Positions 52,165 to 60,660 of a DNA stretch of 64,000 nucleotides are shown here, piece after piece. Position 1 is the stretch's first letter; each line of letters starts with the position of its first letter. The translations under genes were made by a program, and so were the position numbers. The DNA is from Promethearchaeota archaeon (GTDB lineage: Archaea > Asgardarchaeota > Lokiarchaeia > Sigyniarchaeales > Promethearchaeaceae): positions 151,350 to 215,349 of the forward strand of contig JAFGBS010000004.1 in assembly GCA_016933055.1 (NCBI GenBank), read 5' to 3'. Below the pieces are notes generated by a model. The model did no database searches. It saw only the letters and a list, made by a program, of their open reading frames with translations, and was not told the origin of the DNA.

Positions 52165-54165
52165 ATGAATGTGCAAATGGAAATTCCAAAAGATACAATA
52201 TTATTAGCGAAAACCCATCCTCCTATGTATTTGATACACAGATATTGGGCACGCAAACCATATAATGTGGTGAAGGCATATATCCAAAAATATACCGAAC
52301 CAGGTGATGTCGTGCTTGATCCTTTTTGTGGATCTGGAGTAACTATTGCTGAGAGTGTCTTATTAGGGCGTAATGCTATTGGAATTGATGTAAACCCGTT
52401 TTCTGTCTTTTTAACACAAACGACGATTATTTCCGTTGAAATTTCCAAATTGGTACAATATTTTACATCCATCTATGAAGCTGTTAACGCACAGATTACT
52501 GATTTATATGGAGTTAAGTGCCCATATTGTAATAATCAAGCAGTGATCACTCAAATCATTTGGAAAAATATGCAAAATGATAATCAGTTACCCCCCAATG
52601 AGCAGATTGAAGAAATTAGAATAAATTGTTCGCATTGCGATAAATCCAACGATAGTTTAGATAGAATCCGTCATGTTACCTTATATAAAGAAGAAACTCA
52701 TCGGGTAGAACAAATAAAAACCAATTTTAAAAAAATTCTTTCTAAGGAGAATATCACCCTTCCTACCATCAAATTCCAATATAGAAATGGTGTAAAATTT
52801 AAACAGATACGTCATTTCTTGATCCAAGAGCCAGATGCAGAAAATTTGTTTACCAAACGCAATCTTCTTGTTCTGGGCAAAATACGGAAGGCTATTAATT
52901 CGAATATCCCTCCTCAAACCAAAGATCCTGTCCTACTAGATATACGAAATTTAATATTACTAACTTTTACCGCCAATCTCGGTCAATCAAGTAAAATGGT
53001 ATGGGTCATTTCCAAGCGAAAGGGGAAGTATCGTGATAAAAAAGAAGTGGGCTCATGGACCCACCATTTCTACTGGAATCCTAAAATGTTTTTTGAAATT
53101 AATCCACTTATAGGATTTAGAAATCGCATGGAAAAAACTATTCGAGCACAAAGGAATCTTCAGAAACGACTGCATTTAAACAAGGTAAAAAAAATTCTCA
53201 GATTCGGTGATTGGGCACCTTTCCATAAATCTAGTGCAAACACCAAAATATTACTCATAAAATCCTCTGCTGAGAGGATAAACTTGCCCGATGAATGCGT
53301 AGATTATATTTTTACTGATCCTCCTTACGGTGACTCCATCCAATATTTCGAACTTTCCACACTATGGAATAAATGGCTTAATTTTCAAACTAACAATTCA
53401 GAAAAGTTTGAAATTGTAATAAACCCACGCCAGGGGAAAGAGAAAACCCATTATTTTAATGGGTTGGAAAATGCATTTAATGAGTGTTACCGAGTCCTTA
53501 AAAAGGAACATTTCATGACACTCACATTTCATAATACAGACATCAGTGTTAGAAATGGTCTCATTCAATCCGTGAGGAATGCAGGATTTCACTTAGATTC
53601 CTTATTATTTCAAATGCCCCCTCGTAATTCTCTGAAATCATATTTGCATTATGAAAAATCCCCGGTTGGAGATTATTTTCTAAGATTTAGAAAAACGAGT
53701 ACCCCTCTTTTACCACAAAAAATGGGGCTTAATGATTTGAGTGAAAATATTAAATCCATCATCATCGAAGTCTTAAGAATCAGAGGAGAACCTACTCCGA
53801 TACTCATCATTTATAATTGTATTGATGAAGAACTCGCTAAATTGGGACAATTTCCGTTGGATGACGTTACTATCGTTGAAAAAATCATATCCAAGATGAG
53901 GAATTCAAATGAAATCACCATAAATAAGAATAGATACATATGGTTTACAAATCCAACAGATTATGCATCAAAAGTCCCTTTGACTCAACGAATTTCTTCC
54001 TATCTTAAATCTATTGAGAATTTTCGTCTGAACCCTTCTGGTAAACTGTACAATTTAGTGTATAGTCAATTCAACGGATTTGAAACCCCGGATCGAAAAG
54101 ATTTGACGGTCCTTATTGAAAACATAAAAAAAAATACTAAGAATTCTGGCGAAAAGACCGATTAA
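52165..54165 (+). CDS. Orphan adenine-specific DNA methylase with Zn-ribbon insert (COG1743-like)
   Basis: A 666-residue SAM-dependent amino-methyltransferase. Motif I DPFCGSG is at residues 52-58, and a zinc-ribbon insert CPYC ... CSHC spans ~118-155. The catalytic DPPYGDS is near residue 385 and SAM/target strands continue to ~510. The C-terminal ~150 residues are helical and may recognise DNA. DPPY predicts transfer to an exocyclic amino group (N6-adenine or N4-cytosine). No restriction endonuclease or specificity gene is adjacent, so it may be an orphan or act on another substrate. It diverges from hypB, and its 3' end overlaps the rhomboid gene by 29 bases. Confidence 0.85.
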   Translation: MNVQMEIPKDTILLAKTHPPMYLIHRYWARKPYNVVKAYIQKYTEPGDVVLDPFCGSGVTIAESVLLGRNAIGIDVNPFSVFLTQTTIISVEISKLVQYFTSIYEAVNAQITDLYGVKCPYCNNQAVITQIIWKNMQNDNQLPPNEQIEEIRINCSHCDKSNDSLDRIRHVTLYKEETHRVEQIKTNFKKILSKENITLPTIKFQYRNGVKFKQIRHFLIQEPDAENLFTKRNLLVLGKIRKAINSNIPPQTKDPVLLDIRNLILLTFTANLGQSSKMVWVISKRKGKYRDKKEVGSWTHHFYWNPKMFFEINPLIGFRNRMEKTIRAQRNLQKRLHLNKVKKILRFGDWAPFHKSSANTKILLIKSSAERINLPDECVDYIFTDPPYGDSIQYFELSTLWNKWLNFQTNNSEKFEIVINPRQGKEKTHYFNGLENAFNECYRVLKKEHFMTLTFHNTDISVRNGLIQSVRNAGFHLDSLLFQMPPRNSLKSYLHYEKSPVGDYFLRFRKTSTPLLPQKMGLNDLSENIKSIIIEVLRIRGEPTPILIIYNCIDEELAKLGQFPLDDVTIVEKIISKMRNSNEITINKNRYIWFTNPTDYASKVPLTQRISSYLKSIENFRLNPSGKLYNLVYSQFNGFETPDRKDLTVLIENIKKNTKNSGEKTD

Positions 54166-55081
54166 TAATCAAACCGCCAAGTACACCTACGATACTACCA
54201 AAATGTTGAGGAAATGAGAATCCATTATTAATACCAGCGATAATTGCAATCAAATTTATTATTCCAAATAATGCACTAATTCCTACAAATATCCAGATAA
54301 GATTTTTCATTTTTACACGGATTGGGATAAAATACAAAAACATGGTAACTTGCTGTTGTGGGAATAATAAAGCGATAAAACTAACTAAACCCATATATGC
54401 TCCCCAGGAAGAATAAAATTGCGTCTCTGCAATACTAGGTAAAATTAGACTAGAACCCCATTGAATTATTAAAATTCCGGCACTAGTTAATAATCCGCTT
54501 AGGATATAGATTTTGAGTAACGTTTTCCAACCCCAACGGGCTTCAATCATTCTTCCTACTAAAAATAACATTAATAATTCTAATAATAGCCAAAAAAATC
54601 CCAATATCGATGGATAATTGGGTATAAACATTGAGGTGAGAAAAGTCCAATAACTAATATTCCCAATATAATCGGAAATTGATAGATAAATGTAATCTGA
54701 AAGATTATTAAATGCTAATACATATGCAATTATATAAAATACTGCATTTGCAATCATTAATCCGTAGGTACCATAGGGTTTGGATTGCATCCCCAATAAA
54801 GAAGTTACTTGTGGATGAGATCGGTTTTTTATTCTTGGTGGCCTTGATCGCACTCGCTTTTCTGCAACCACTTTTGGATAACTTTCTGCAGGATAATCCG
54901 AATAAATTTTTGAGGGTTTTGATCTTTCCAATGCTTTGATTTTAAAGGGATCGTTCTTGAATTCGAAGGAACATTCATGATTTTCTGGTATACGGTGAAT
55001 TTTACAATAGGATTTACCACAATATCGACAAGTGAAAGGTAAGTAATCGATATCCTCGTTGCAATAATCACACTTAACCAT
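54137..55081 (-). CDS. AN1-finger rhomboid-family protein, catalytic Ser missing
   Basis: A 314-residue protein. A perfect AN1 zinc finger sits at the N-terminus (C4, C7, C18, C21, C26, H29, H35, C37), then a linker and about six TM helices (from ~105). Rhomboid features are present: the loop-1 GRMIEARWGWKTLL motif (~186-199), GLVSFIALLFP, and the TM6 His in PQHFGSIVGVLGGL (H293). The active-site GxSG is replaced by S-S-W-G-A, Trp at 226 where Ser is expected, so it should be a pseudoprotease like derlins/iRhoms. AN1-rhomboid proteins are known in haloarchaea. ATG 55081 is chosen. The next gene upstream has the same finger. Confidence 0.85.
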   Translation of the reverse strand: MVKCDYCNEDIDYLPFTCRYCGKSYCKIHRIPENHECSFEFKNDPFKIKALERSKPSKIYSDYPAESYPKVVAEKRVRSRPPRIKNRSHPQVTSLLGMQSKPYGTYGLMIANAVFYIIAYVLAFNNLSDYIYLSISDYIGNISYWTFLTSMFIPNYPSILGFFWLLLELLMLFLVGRMIEARWGWKTLLKIYILSGLLTSAGILIIQWGSSLILPSIAETQFYSSWGAYMGLVSFIALLFPQQQVTMFLYFIPIRVKMKNLIWIFVGISALFGIINLIAIIAGINNGFSFPQHFGSIVGVLGGLIINRSFRQNS

Positions 55082-55226
55082 TAAGTACACCCTTGTCTTT
55101 AAGTTTAAATAAATTTTTAATCATAATCTAATAACCCTATATAATATCAAAAAGCCACAAAAAAAAAACCTTAGGGTAATAAAAACAAAATCCTAATTGA
55201 GTCGGGGGGTTGTAAATTTAAGTGGA

Positions 55227-56177
55227 TTAGTTAAATAAGATATTAGTATTAGTCAAGATTAAAGTGAGGATCAGCATTAGTACCATTAAAATGAAAACCA
55301 ATAACCAAATTTTTGGATTCCATTTTCGAATATTTTCTCCATCCAGAATACTAAAAGGGAGAAGATTAAACGCACCTAGCATATAATTAAAGCTTGCGGC
55401 GGTTAAGAGTAATAATCTCCATAATTCACTGAATAAGGGAGCAATACCTAATACAAACAAAATAGTACCTAATATTAAATTAGATAATGGTCCGGCCAAT
55501 TTTATCATCCCCGTTTCTCTACTAATATTTTCTAACCCAATTACTACTACAGCACCTGGTAAAGCAAATTTAACTGGAAGAAAAATACAGACTGCCGTCA
55601 TAATCACTCCCATGGTAAATAATCGGAATTTGGTTTGCAATCCATAGTGTATTGCAGTTTGTCGATGGGAGAATTCATGTACTAAAAAAGCAACTAAATA
55701 CATTAAAGATAAAAATCCAATTATTAATATTTTCAATCCCATATCAGGAATAGATGAGAATTGATACGCAAATCCTGAAATAGACAAACTCAGAACAAGT
55801 ATCGATGATATTATCACATGAGCCGCTTCTGATAACTTAGGCCAAAGTATTCCTGGAATTTTGACTCCCGAAGAAGGATCAAAAACATCTGGATTTTCTA
55901 CTTGGTCAGGTTTTCTATACCAGTAATATGAACCATCGGTATAAACGTTACTGGAAGAAGGTGAAGTAACTGCGGATGAAGTGGGAACTAAATCCTCATT
56001 TTCTGTTGTTGGGGGATCAGAAAACGCGTATTTCGAAGCATCGTAAGGATTTTGAATAGGACTTAAAGGACAATCATGTTGATGGGTAGATAAATGATCT
56101 GGACAATAATGTTGTTTACAATAGAAACATTGGGTTAAATTTGGGTATTCTAAACCGCAATAATAACATTTAGGCAT
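55227..56177 (-). CDS. AN1-finger site-2 protease (M50 family)
   Basis: A 316-residue intramembrane metalloprotease. The N-terminal AN1 finger is complete (C4, C7, C17, C20, C25, H28, H34, C36), followed by a disordered Ser/Pro linker (~60-90) and six or so TM helices. The M50 zinc motif HEFSH is at 167-171, AGPLSN at 228-233 and the third ligand in NLLPFSILDGEN at 271-282, so catalysis should be intact. Substrates would be membrane proteins cleaved within the bilayer. Gene order on the minus strand is 86-aa protein, S2P, AN1-rhomboid, a likely co-functioning pair. Confidence 0.88.
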   Translation of the reverse strand: MPKCYYCGLEYPNLTQCFYCKQHYCPDHLSTHQHDCPLSPIQNPYDASKYAFSDPPTTENEDLVPTSSAVTSPSSSNVYTDGSYYWYRKPDQVENPDVFDPSSGVKIPGILWPKLSEAAHVIISSILVLSLSISGFAYQFSSIPDMGLKILIIGFLSLMYLVAFLVHEFSHRQTAIHYGLQTKFRLFTMGVIMTAVCIFLPVKFALPGAVVVIGLENISRETGMIKLAGPLSNLILGTILFVLGIAPLFSELWRLLLLTAASFNYMLGAFNLLPFSILDGENIRKWNPKIWLLVFILMVLMLILTLILTNTNILFN

Positions 56178-56227
56178 ATACTCAAAAAAAATAAGTTTTT
56201 CTTACTTTAATATATTCTGCGCATAAA

Positions 56228-56488
56228 TTAATCTAAATTTTTCATTTTCCATAATTCTACAATTTTTCGGAAAATGATATCCCCAATGTCATTTAATTCA
56301 TCTAATGGCTCTTCATGGGATTTAGGTTTTTGTTCTTGATTATCTTCGCTTATAAAATAATCAATAGTTCCCTTGGGTTTTTTAATAGAGTTATCCTTTT
56401 TTTTGGGTGATGGAGAAGAGATAGTCAACTGAGAGGATGGATTGCTTTGAAGTGATTTTTCCCAGTCATAAAATGATATTGAACTCAT
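56228..56488 (-). CDS. Small charged protein of unknown function
   Basis: An 86-residue hydrophilic protein: Ser/Pro/Lys-rich low-complexity N-terminus (PKKKDNSIKKPKG) and a C-terminal helix (ELNDIGDIIFRKIVELWKM) that looks like an interaction helix. A strong ribosome site GGAGAGGAG lies just upstream of ATG. It is upstream of and co-directional with the AN1 protease pair (50 bp). No family recognised. Confidence 0.6.
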   Translation of the reverse strand: MSSISFYDWEKSLQSNPSSQLTISSPSPKKKDNSIKKPKGTIDYFISEDNQEQKPKSHEEPLDELNDIGDIIFRKIVELWKMKNLD

Positions 56489-56732
56489 AGTATCTCCTCT
56501 CCATTTTAGGGTGTGTGTGTAAGAAGGAAAAAGCGAGAAACTTATTTAAAAAGAAGGAGCGTGGAAAAAATTTAGATCATAAAGAAAATGCAACAAAAAT
56601 GCAAGGTGAGGGATATTCCAACGTGAAAGGTTATCCATTTAAGGATTAGGTTTAAAAAAATTTTTATTAAAACTTGGATATGGCTAACTAATTTCATTTC
56701 ACCTTTCGAAGGAAAGAAAAAGGCAAAAAAAA

Positions 56733-57956
56733 ATGCTAAAAGTTTCTAGATCAAATAGGTTACCAGTGGAAAAATCAAATACACCTGAAATGGTAGAACG
56801 CAAAGGTAAAGGACATCCCGATTCTGTAGCTGATGAATGCGCTGAAGAAATTTCTCGAAGATTAAGTCTATATTATCAAGAAAAATTTGGACAAGTATTT
56901 CATCATAATGTAGATAAACTTGCTTTAATTGGTGGGGTTGCAATACCAGAATTCGGTGGAGGGGAAATTATTGAACCCATGAAAATCTTAGCGATTGGAC
57001 GTGCAACGGATCAAGTGTTTTTGGGGGGAAAACTCAGAAAAATTCCTATTGGCACCATTTCCATAAAAAGCTGTAGGGATGTCATCATACGCACTTTCCG
57101 TGAGGTTGATCCAAATTTACACTGCCAATACGATTATGCACTGCGCCCCGGATCAGTTGATCTTGTAGGTGTATTTGAGGGGTATAATACAGCCATACCT
57201 TTAGCGAATGACACTAGTTTCGGAGTAGGATTCGCTCCCTACTCTGATGCAGAAAAAATCACTCTTGAAACGGAATTATTCTTGAATAGCAAGGAATTTA
57301 AAGACAAATGCCCTGCCTCGGGAGAAGATATCAAGGTGATGACCAATCGAATTGGAAAGGATATCAACTTAACCGTATGCAATGCCATAATCTCAAAATA
57401 TGTGAAGGATAAGGCAGAATATGTGAACACAATTAATACTATCCAAAATGCAATTTTAGATTTAGCTGTAAAAATTGTTCCAGATAAGAATGTTAATGTT
57501 GGAGTAAATGTAGGGGATCTACTTGATAAAGATGTTATGTTTTTAACTATCACTGGTACTAGTGCTGAGAATGGGGATGACGGAATTGTTGGTAGAGGAA
57601 ATAGAACTAGTGGATTAATTACACCTACCCATTGTAGACCCCAATCTCTTGAAGCGGCTGCTGGAAAAAATCCAATTAACCATGTTGGAAAAATTTACTC
57701 GATTATGGCTCAACTCATTTCCAAGAAAATTTACCAAGAAGCAAAAGGGGATGCAATAGAAGTCTACGTGCGGTTGCAAAGTCAGATTGGACACCCAATT
57801 AACAAACCTTGGTTAGGGGATATTGAGATAATTCCTTCTCATAATACGAATTTTGCGTCATTAGAACGCCTTGCTATTGAAACTGCCCAGTTTATCTTGA
57901 ATGATTATTTAGGCATTCGCGACCAAATTATCAACGGTCATCACCAAATATGGTAA
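56733..57956 (+). CDS. mat: S-adenosylmethionine synthetase, archaeal type
   Basis: Archaeal MAT family enzyme (407 residues) making SAM from methionine and ATP. Hallmarks: VERKGKGHPDSVADECAEEI at residues ~22-41, IGGVAIPEFGGGEI near 66, LRPGSVDLVGVFEG near 138, VMFLTITGTSAENGDDG near 269 and NHVGKIYSIMA near 317. It is complete and differs from bacterial MetK as expected for the archaeal group. The promoter region upstream contains AT-rich DNA; a purine-rich GAAGGAAAGAAAAAGG lies just before the ATG. Confidence 0.96.
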   Translation: MLKVSRSNRLPVEKSNTPEMVERKGKGHPDSVADECAEEISRRLSLYYQEKFGQVFHHNVDKLALIGGVAIPEFGGGEIIEPMKILAIGRATDQVFLGGKLRKIPIGTISIKSCRDVIIRTFREVDPNLHCQYDYALRPGSVDLVGVFEGYNTAIPLANDTSFGVGFAPYSDAEKITLETELFLNSKEFKDKCPASGEDIKVMTNRIGKDINLTVCNAIISKYVKDKAEYVNTINTIQNAILDLAVKIVPDKNVNVGVNVGDLLDKDVMFLTITGTSAENGDDGIVGRGNRTSGLITPTHCRPQSLEAAAGKNPINHVGKIYSIMAQLISKKIYQEAKGDAIEVYVRLQSQIGHPINKPWLGDIEIIPSHNTNFASLERLAIETAQFILNDYLGIRDQIINGHHQIW

Positions 57957-58051
57957 AACTTATTTCAATACAGATGGTTTATCTACATACTCAATTTTTA
58001 TTTATTCCTTTCACTTATCATACTTAGTATTAATAAGATGGAGATGAGTAT

Positions 58052-58366
58052 ATGGGATTAGATAAATTCATGGGAATCGATTCAGATAAACCTGAAAAAA
58101 AGAAAACCAGTAAGAAAAAGAAAATAAGTTCCCCGATCAAAGCCTCTCTCAATGAAATACTTGAGGCTCCAAACTCTGTCAAACCGATGTCTTCTAAATC
58201 AGATTTATCTACACCTGAATTATTTAATTTCGTTACCCTACACTACAAATGTACTAGTTGTAAGAAATATAAAAAAACTATGAAGAGACCCCATTCCTTC
58301 ACTCCTTCAGAAAAAGATTTGATTTGCCCCAAATGTGGGTCTCAGTTGAAATTGACTACGAAATAA
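58052..58366 (+). CDS. Small zinc-ribbon protein
   Basis: A 104-residue protein with a Lys-rich N-terminus (KPEKKKTSKKKK) and a C-terminal zinc ribbon: YKCTSCKKYKK ... LICPKCGSQLKL (C-x2-C, ~26 residues, C-x2-C). GGAGATGAG lies upstream of the ATG. It could bind nucleic acids or an RNA polymerase-type partner. Its 3' end overlaps the convergent aminotransferase gene by 11 bases. Not recognised as a known family. Confidence 0.65.
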   Translation: MGLDKFMGIDSDKPEKKKTSKKKKISSPIKASLNEILEAPNSVKPMSSKSDLSTPELFNFVTLHYKCTSCKKYKKTMKRPHSFTPSEKDLICPKCGSQLKLTTK

Positions 58367-59567
58367 AGGATTGCTGAAGATTTTTTATGGTTTCGACTAC
58401 ATAATCCAATTGAGACTGATCTGATAATAATAACTCTTGAGGCAATTCAATTAATCGGGATGAGACTTCCGAAGTCACGGGAAAATTGACATCATCAGAT
58501 TTCTTCCCACCCCAATTTGCCGAACTATAATCAATCCCTTTTCGTAATTTTATATTCTTGAAACACTTCAAACCATGAAGAGGAGGATATGTATCATCGG
58601 TTGGGATACCATTATTATTCAAATAGTCATAAAATTGTTGTTTAGAGATGTTTCCAAATTTATCAGGTTCAAAAACGAAAGGAAAAACATAATTTGCACA
58701 TTCTTGTACATGTTTCTCTCGTTTCTGACACATAATCCCTTCGATTTCATTAAGTCTCTTCCTAAGATATTGTGCATTTCTATTTCGTTGAGCGTGTTGT
58801 TTTGGAAATTTCTTTAGCTGACTCCGTAACAATGCACAACATAGCTCAGATAAACGGTAATTGGATCCATATGTAAAATGATCATAGGAACGCTTTCCCT
58901 CTTTTCGTCCACAATCAATAATACTATAAATTTTATGAGCGAGATCATCATTATTCGTAATAACTGCCCCTCCTTCTCCGGATGTCAATACTTTGGATGC
59001 TTGGAAACTGAATGTCCCAATATCACCCCATGTTCCCATGCGTTTTCCCATGTATCTGCTTCCTTGGGCGTGCGCGGAATCTTCAATAACGAATAAGTCA
59101 TGTTTCTTAGCAATTTCGCAGATTCTACCCATATGTGCGGGCATCCCTCCTAAATGTACTGTAATTATAGCTTTTGTCCGTTCTGTGATGAGGGTTTCTA
59201 TCTTTTTATCATCAATATTGAATGTTTCACGATCTATTTCCGCAAAAATAGGTACCGCATTTACGGATACAACACAAGATGCTGATGCGAAAAACGTCAT
59301 ATCAGGAACGATAACTTCATTTCCTAAACCGATGTCTAAAGCTTGCAATGCAATTTCCAATGCATGGGTTCCATTGGTTACTGCAAATGCATGCTTGACT
59401 TCGCAAAATTCTGCAAACTCTTTTTGAAATTCCCAGAAATGCTCTCCACAATGATTTGCAGGAGAACCTGCCCACCATTTACCGCTTTTAATTACCCCCG
59501 TTACTATATCTACATCCTCTTTATCCCATTGAGGCCATAGCGGAAATTTAGAATTGGATTTATCCAT
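58356..59567 (-). CDS. DegT/DnrJ/EryC1/StrS-family PLP aminotransferase
   Basis: A 403-residue PLP-dependent enzyme of the sugar aminotransferase family. Signature stretches: VTNGTHALEIALQAL (~73-87), VIVPDMTFFASASCV (~94-108), FVIEDSAHAQGSRYMG near 168 with the PLP Asp, and FSFQASKVLTSGEGGAVI near 193 with the Schiff-base Lys. GSNYRLSELCCALL follows near 237. Such enzymes aminate keto-sugars on nucleotide sugars, or cyclitols/AHBA-type substrates. The specific substrate is unknown. It is a single gene upstream (in transcription) of nothing related, so likely supports surface glycan or cofactor synthesis. Confidence 0.88.
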   Translation of the reverse strand: MDKSNSKFPLWPQWDKEDVDIVTGVIKSGKWWAGSPANHCGEHFWEFQKEFAEFCEVKHAFAVTNGTHALEIALQALDIGLGNEVIVPDMTFFASASCVVSVNAVPIFAEIDRETFNIDDKKIETLITERTKAIITVHLGGMPAHMGRICEIAKKHDLFVIEDSAHAQGSRYMGKRMGTWGDIGTFSFQASKVLTSGEGGAVITNNDDLAHKIYSIIDCGRKEGKRSYDHFTYGSNYRLSELCCALLRSQLKKFPKQHAQRNRNAQYLRKRLNEIEGIMCQKREKHVQECANYVFPFVFEPDKFGNISKQQFYDYLNNNGIPTDDTYPPLHGLKCFKNIKLRKGIDYSSANWGGKKSDDVNFPVTSEVSSRLIELPQELLLSDQSQLDYVVETIKNLQQSFIS

Positions 59568-59599
59568 TTGATATCATATTAAAATTGGATAGATTCCTT

Positions 59600-60589
59600 T
59601 TAGATATATTGGAGTTTATCTTGAACCAGTTTAAATGCTATCATATGAAAAACTTCGTCAACTAAATCCTTATTTAAGGCGGACGTCTCGATATAAGGGA
59701 TTTTTAACTCCTTAGCTAAGTTTTCTCCCTCATCTGTGGTCACTACTCGCCCAAGATCTGTTTTATTTCCAATTAAAATTAAACTAATCTTTTCCCCTGC
59801 CCCCTTAAAGAATTCTTCATACCATTTGTTAATAGATTCGAAAGTCTGTGGTCGTGTTACATCAAATACTAAAAATCCTGCTTTCGCACTAGATAAATAT
59901 GATTGTCGAACACGAGCAAACTGTCCTTGACCAGCTAAATCGTAGATCATGAAACGGACGCTAGTATTAATATTATCTAAAGTACAATCTTTTCGCAATA
60001 TGTTAGCCCCAATCGTAGGTTTATAATCTACTTCGAATTTTCCTCCTACAAATGTATGCACAAGAGTTGTTTTCCCTACCCCACCATCACCACCCAGAAC
60101 CAGTTTGTATATAAACTCCCCCTCGGGAGAGATTTTTTGAAGCGTATTTTTGTTTTCGCTTAAAATTAATTGGGTTTTTCCTAAATGTGGAATGATAGGG
60201 GATACTATACGACCATCCAAAACACGAGCTATTTTTTCTGCCATAATATAAGCATAAGGAAACACATCATCCAATGAAGCATATAAATCAATAATAGTCA
60301 CTAAAACAGCCAATTCACCTGCCTCAATAAAGATCATGCGATATTCTTCTGTATCGAAAGTTCCTGCCCCGAATCCACTGGATTTAAACTCTTCTGATAT
60401 TCTTTTTAATGTAGGTTCTACTAACGCACTCAATCCGCCTACTTTTTCACTATCCAGCTCTATTGAACCTGACTTGTCCTTTGCAGCAAAGAGTAATCCA
60501 TCTCTATCTGCTATCACGACCGATACTAGAGAATCCACAACTTTAAAATACCAATCCAACAATTCGGATAATTTCTTAGTATCCACCAT
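59600..60589 (-). CDS. Roadblock-small GTPase fusion protein
   Basis: A 329-residue chimera. Residues ~1-120 form a Roadblock/LC7 domain and ~160-329 a Ras-like GTPase with intact motifs: G1 GGDGGVGKT (166-174), G2 YKPTIGA, G3 DLAGQ (217-221), G4 NKTD (275-278) and G5 ETSA (301-304). Both switch Thr and catalytic Gln are present, so it should hydrolyse GTP, in contrast with the degenerate GTPase at 16504. Roadblock domains dimerise and regulate GTPases in Rag/MglAB systems. ATG 60589 has GGGTGAG upstream and starts at the domain edge. An upstream ATG (60664) overlaps the DP2 stop as ATGA and adds 25 residues. Confidence 0.92.
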   Translation of the reverse strand: MVDTKKLSELLDWYFKVVDSLVSVVIADRDGLLFAAKDKSGSIELDSEKVGGLSALVEPTLKRISEEFKSSGFGAGTFDTEEYRMIFIEAGELAVLVTIIDLYASLDDVFPYAYIMAEKIARVLDGRIVSPIIPHLGKTQLILSENKNTLQKISPEGEFIYKLVLGGDGGVGKTTLVHTFVGGKFEVDYKPTIGANILRKDCTLDNINTSVRFMIYDLAGQGQFARVRQSYLSSAKAGFLVFDVTRPQTFESINKWYEEFFKGAGEKISLILIGNKTDLGRVVTTDEGENLAKELKIPYIETSALNKDLVDEVFHMIAFKLVQDKLQYI

Positions 60590-60660
60590 ATATATCTCAC
60601 CCTTTAAGTAAGATAATCTAAAAATAGGAATGCTAACAAAATCGTAAATAGATATGGATT

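Noticed and set aside
54137..56177. Ubiquitin-system operon around the AN1 proteins
   Set aside because: No ubiquitin, E1, E2 or JAMM gene is adjacent; the link to ubiquitin rests only on the AN1 domain family.
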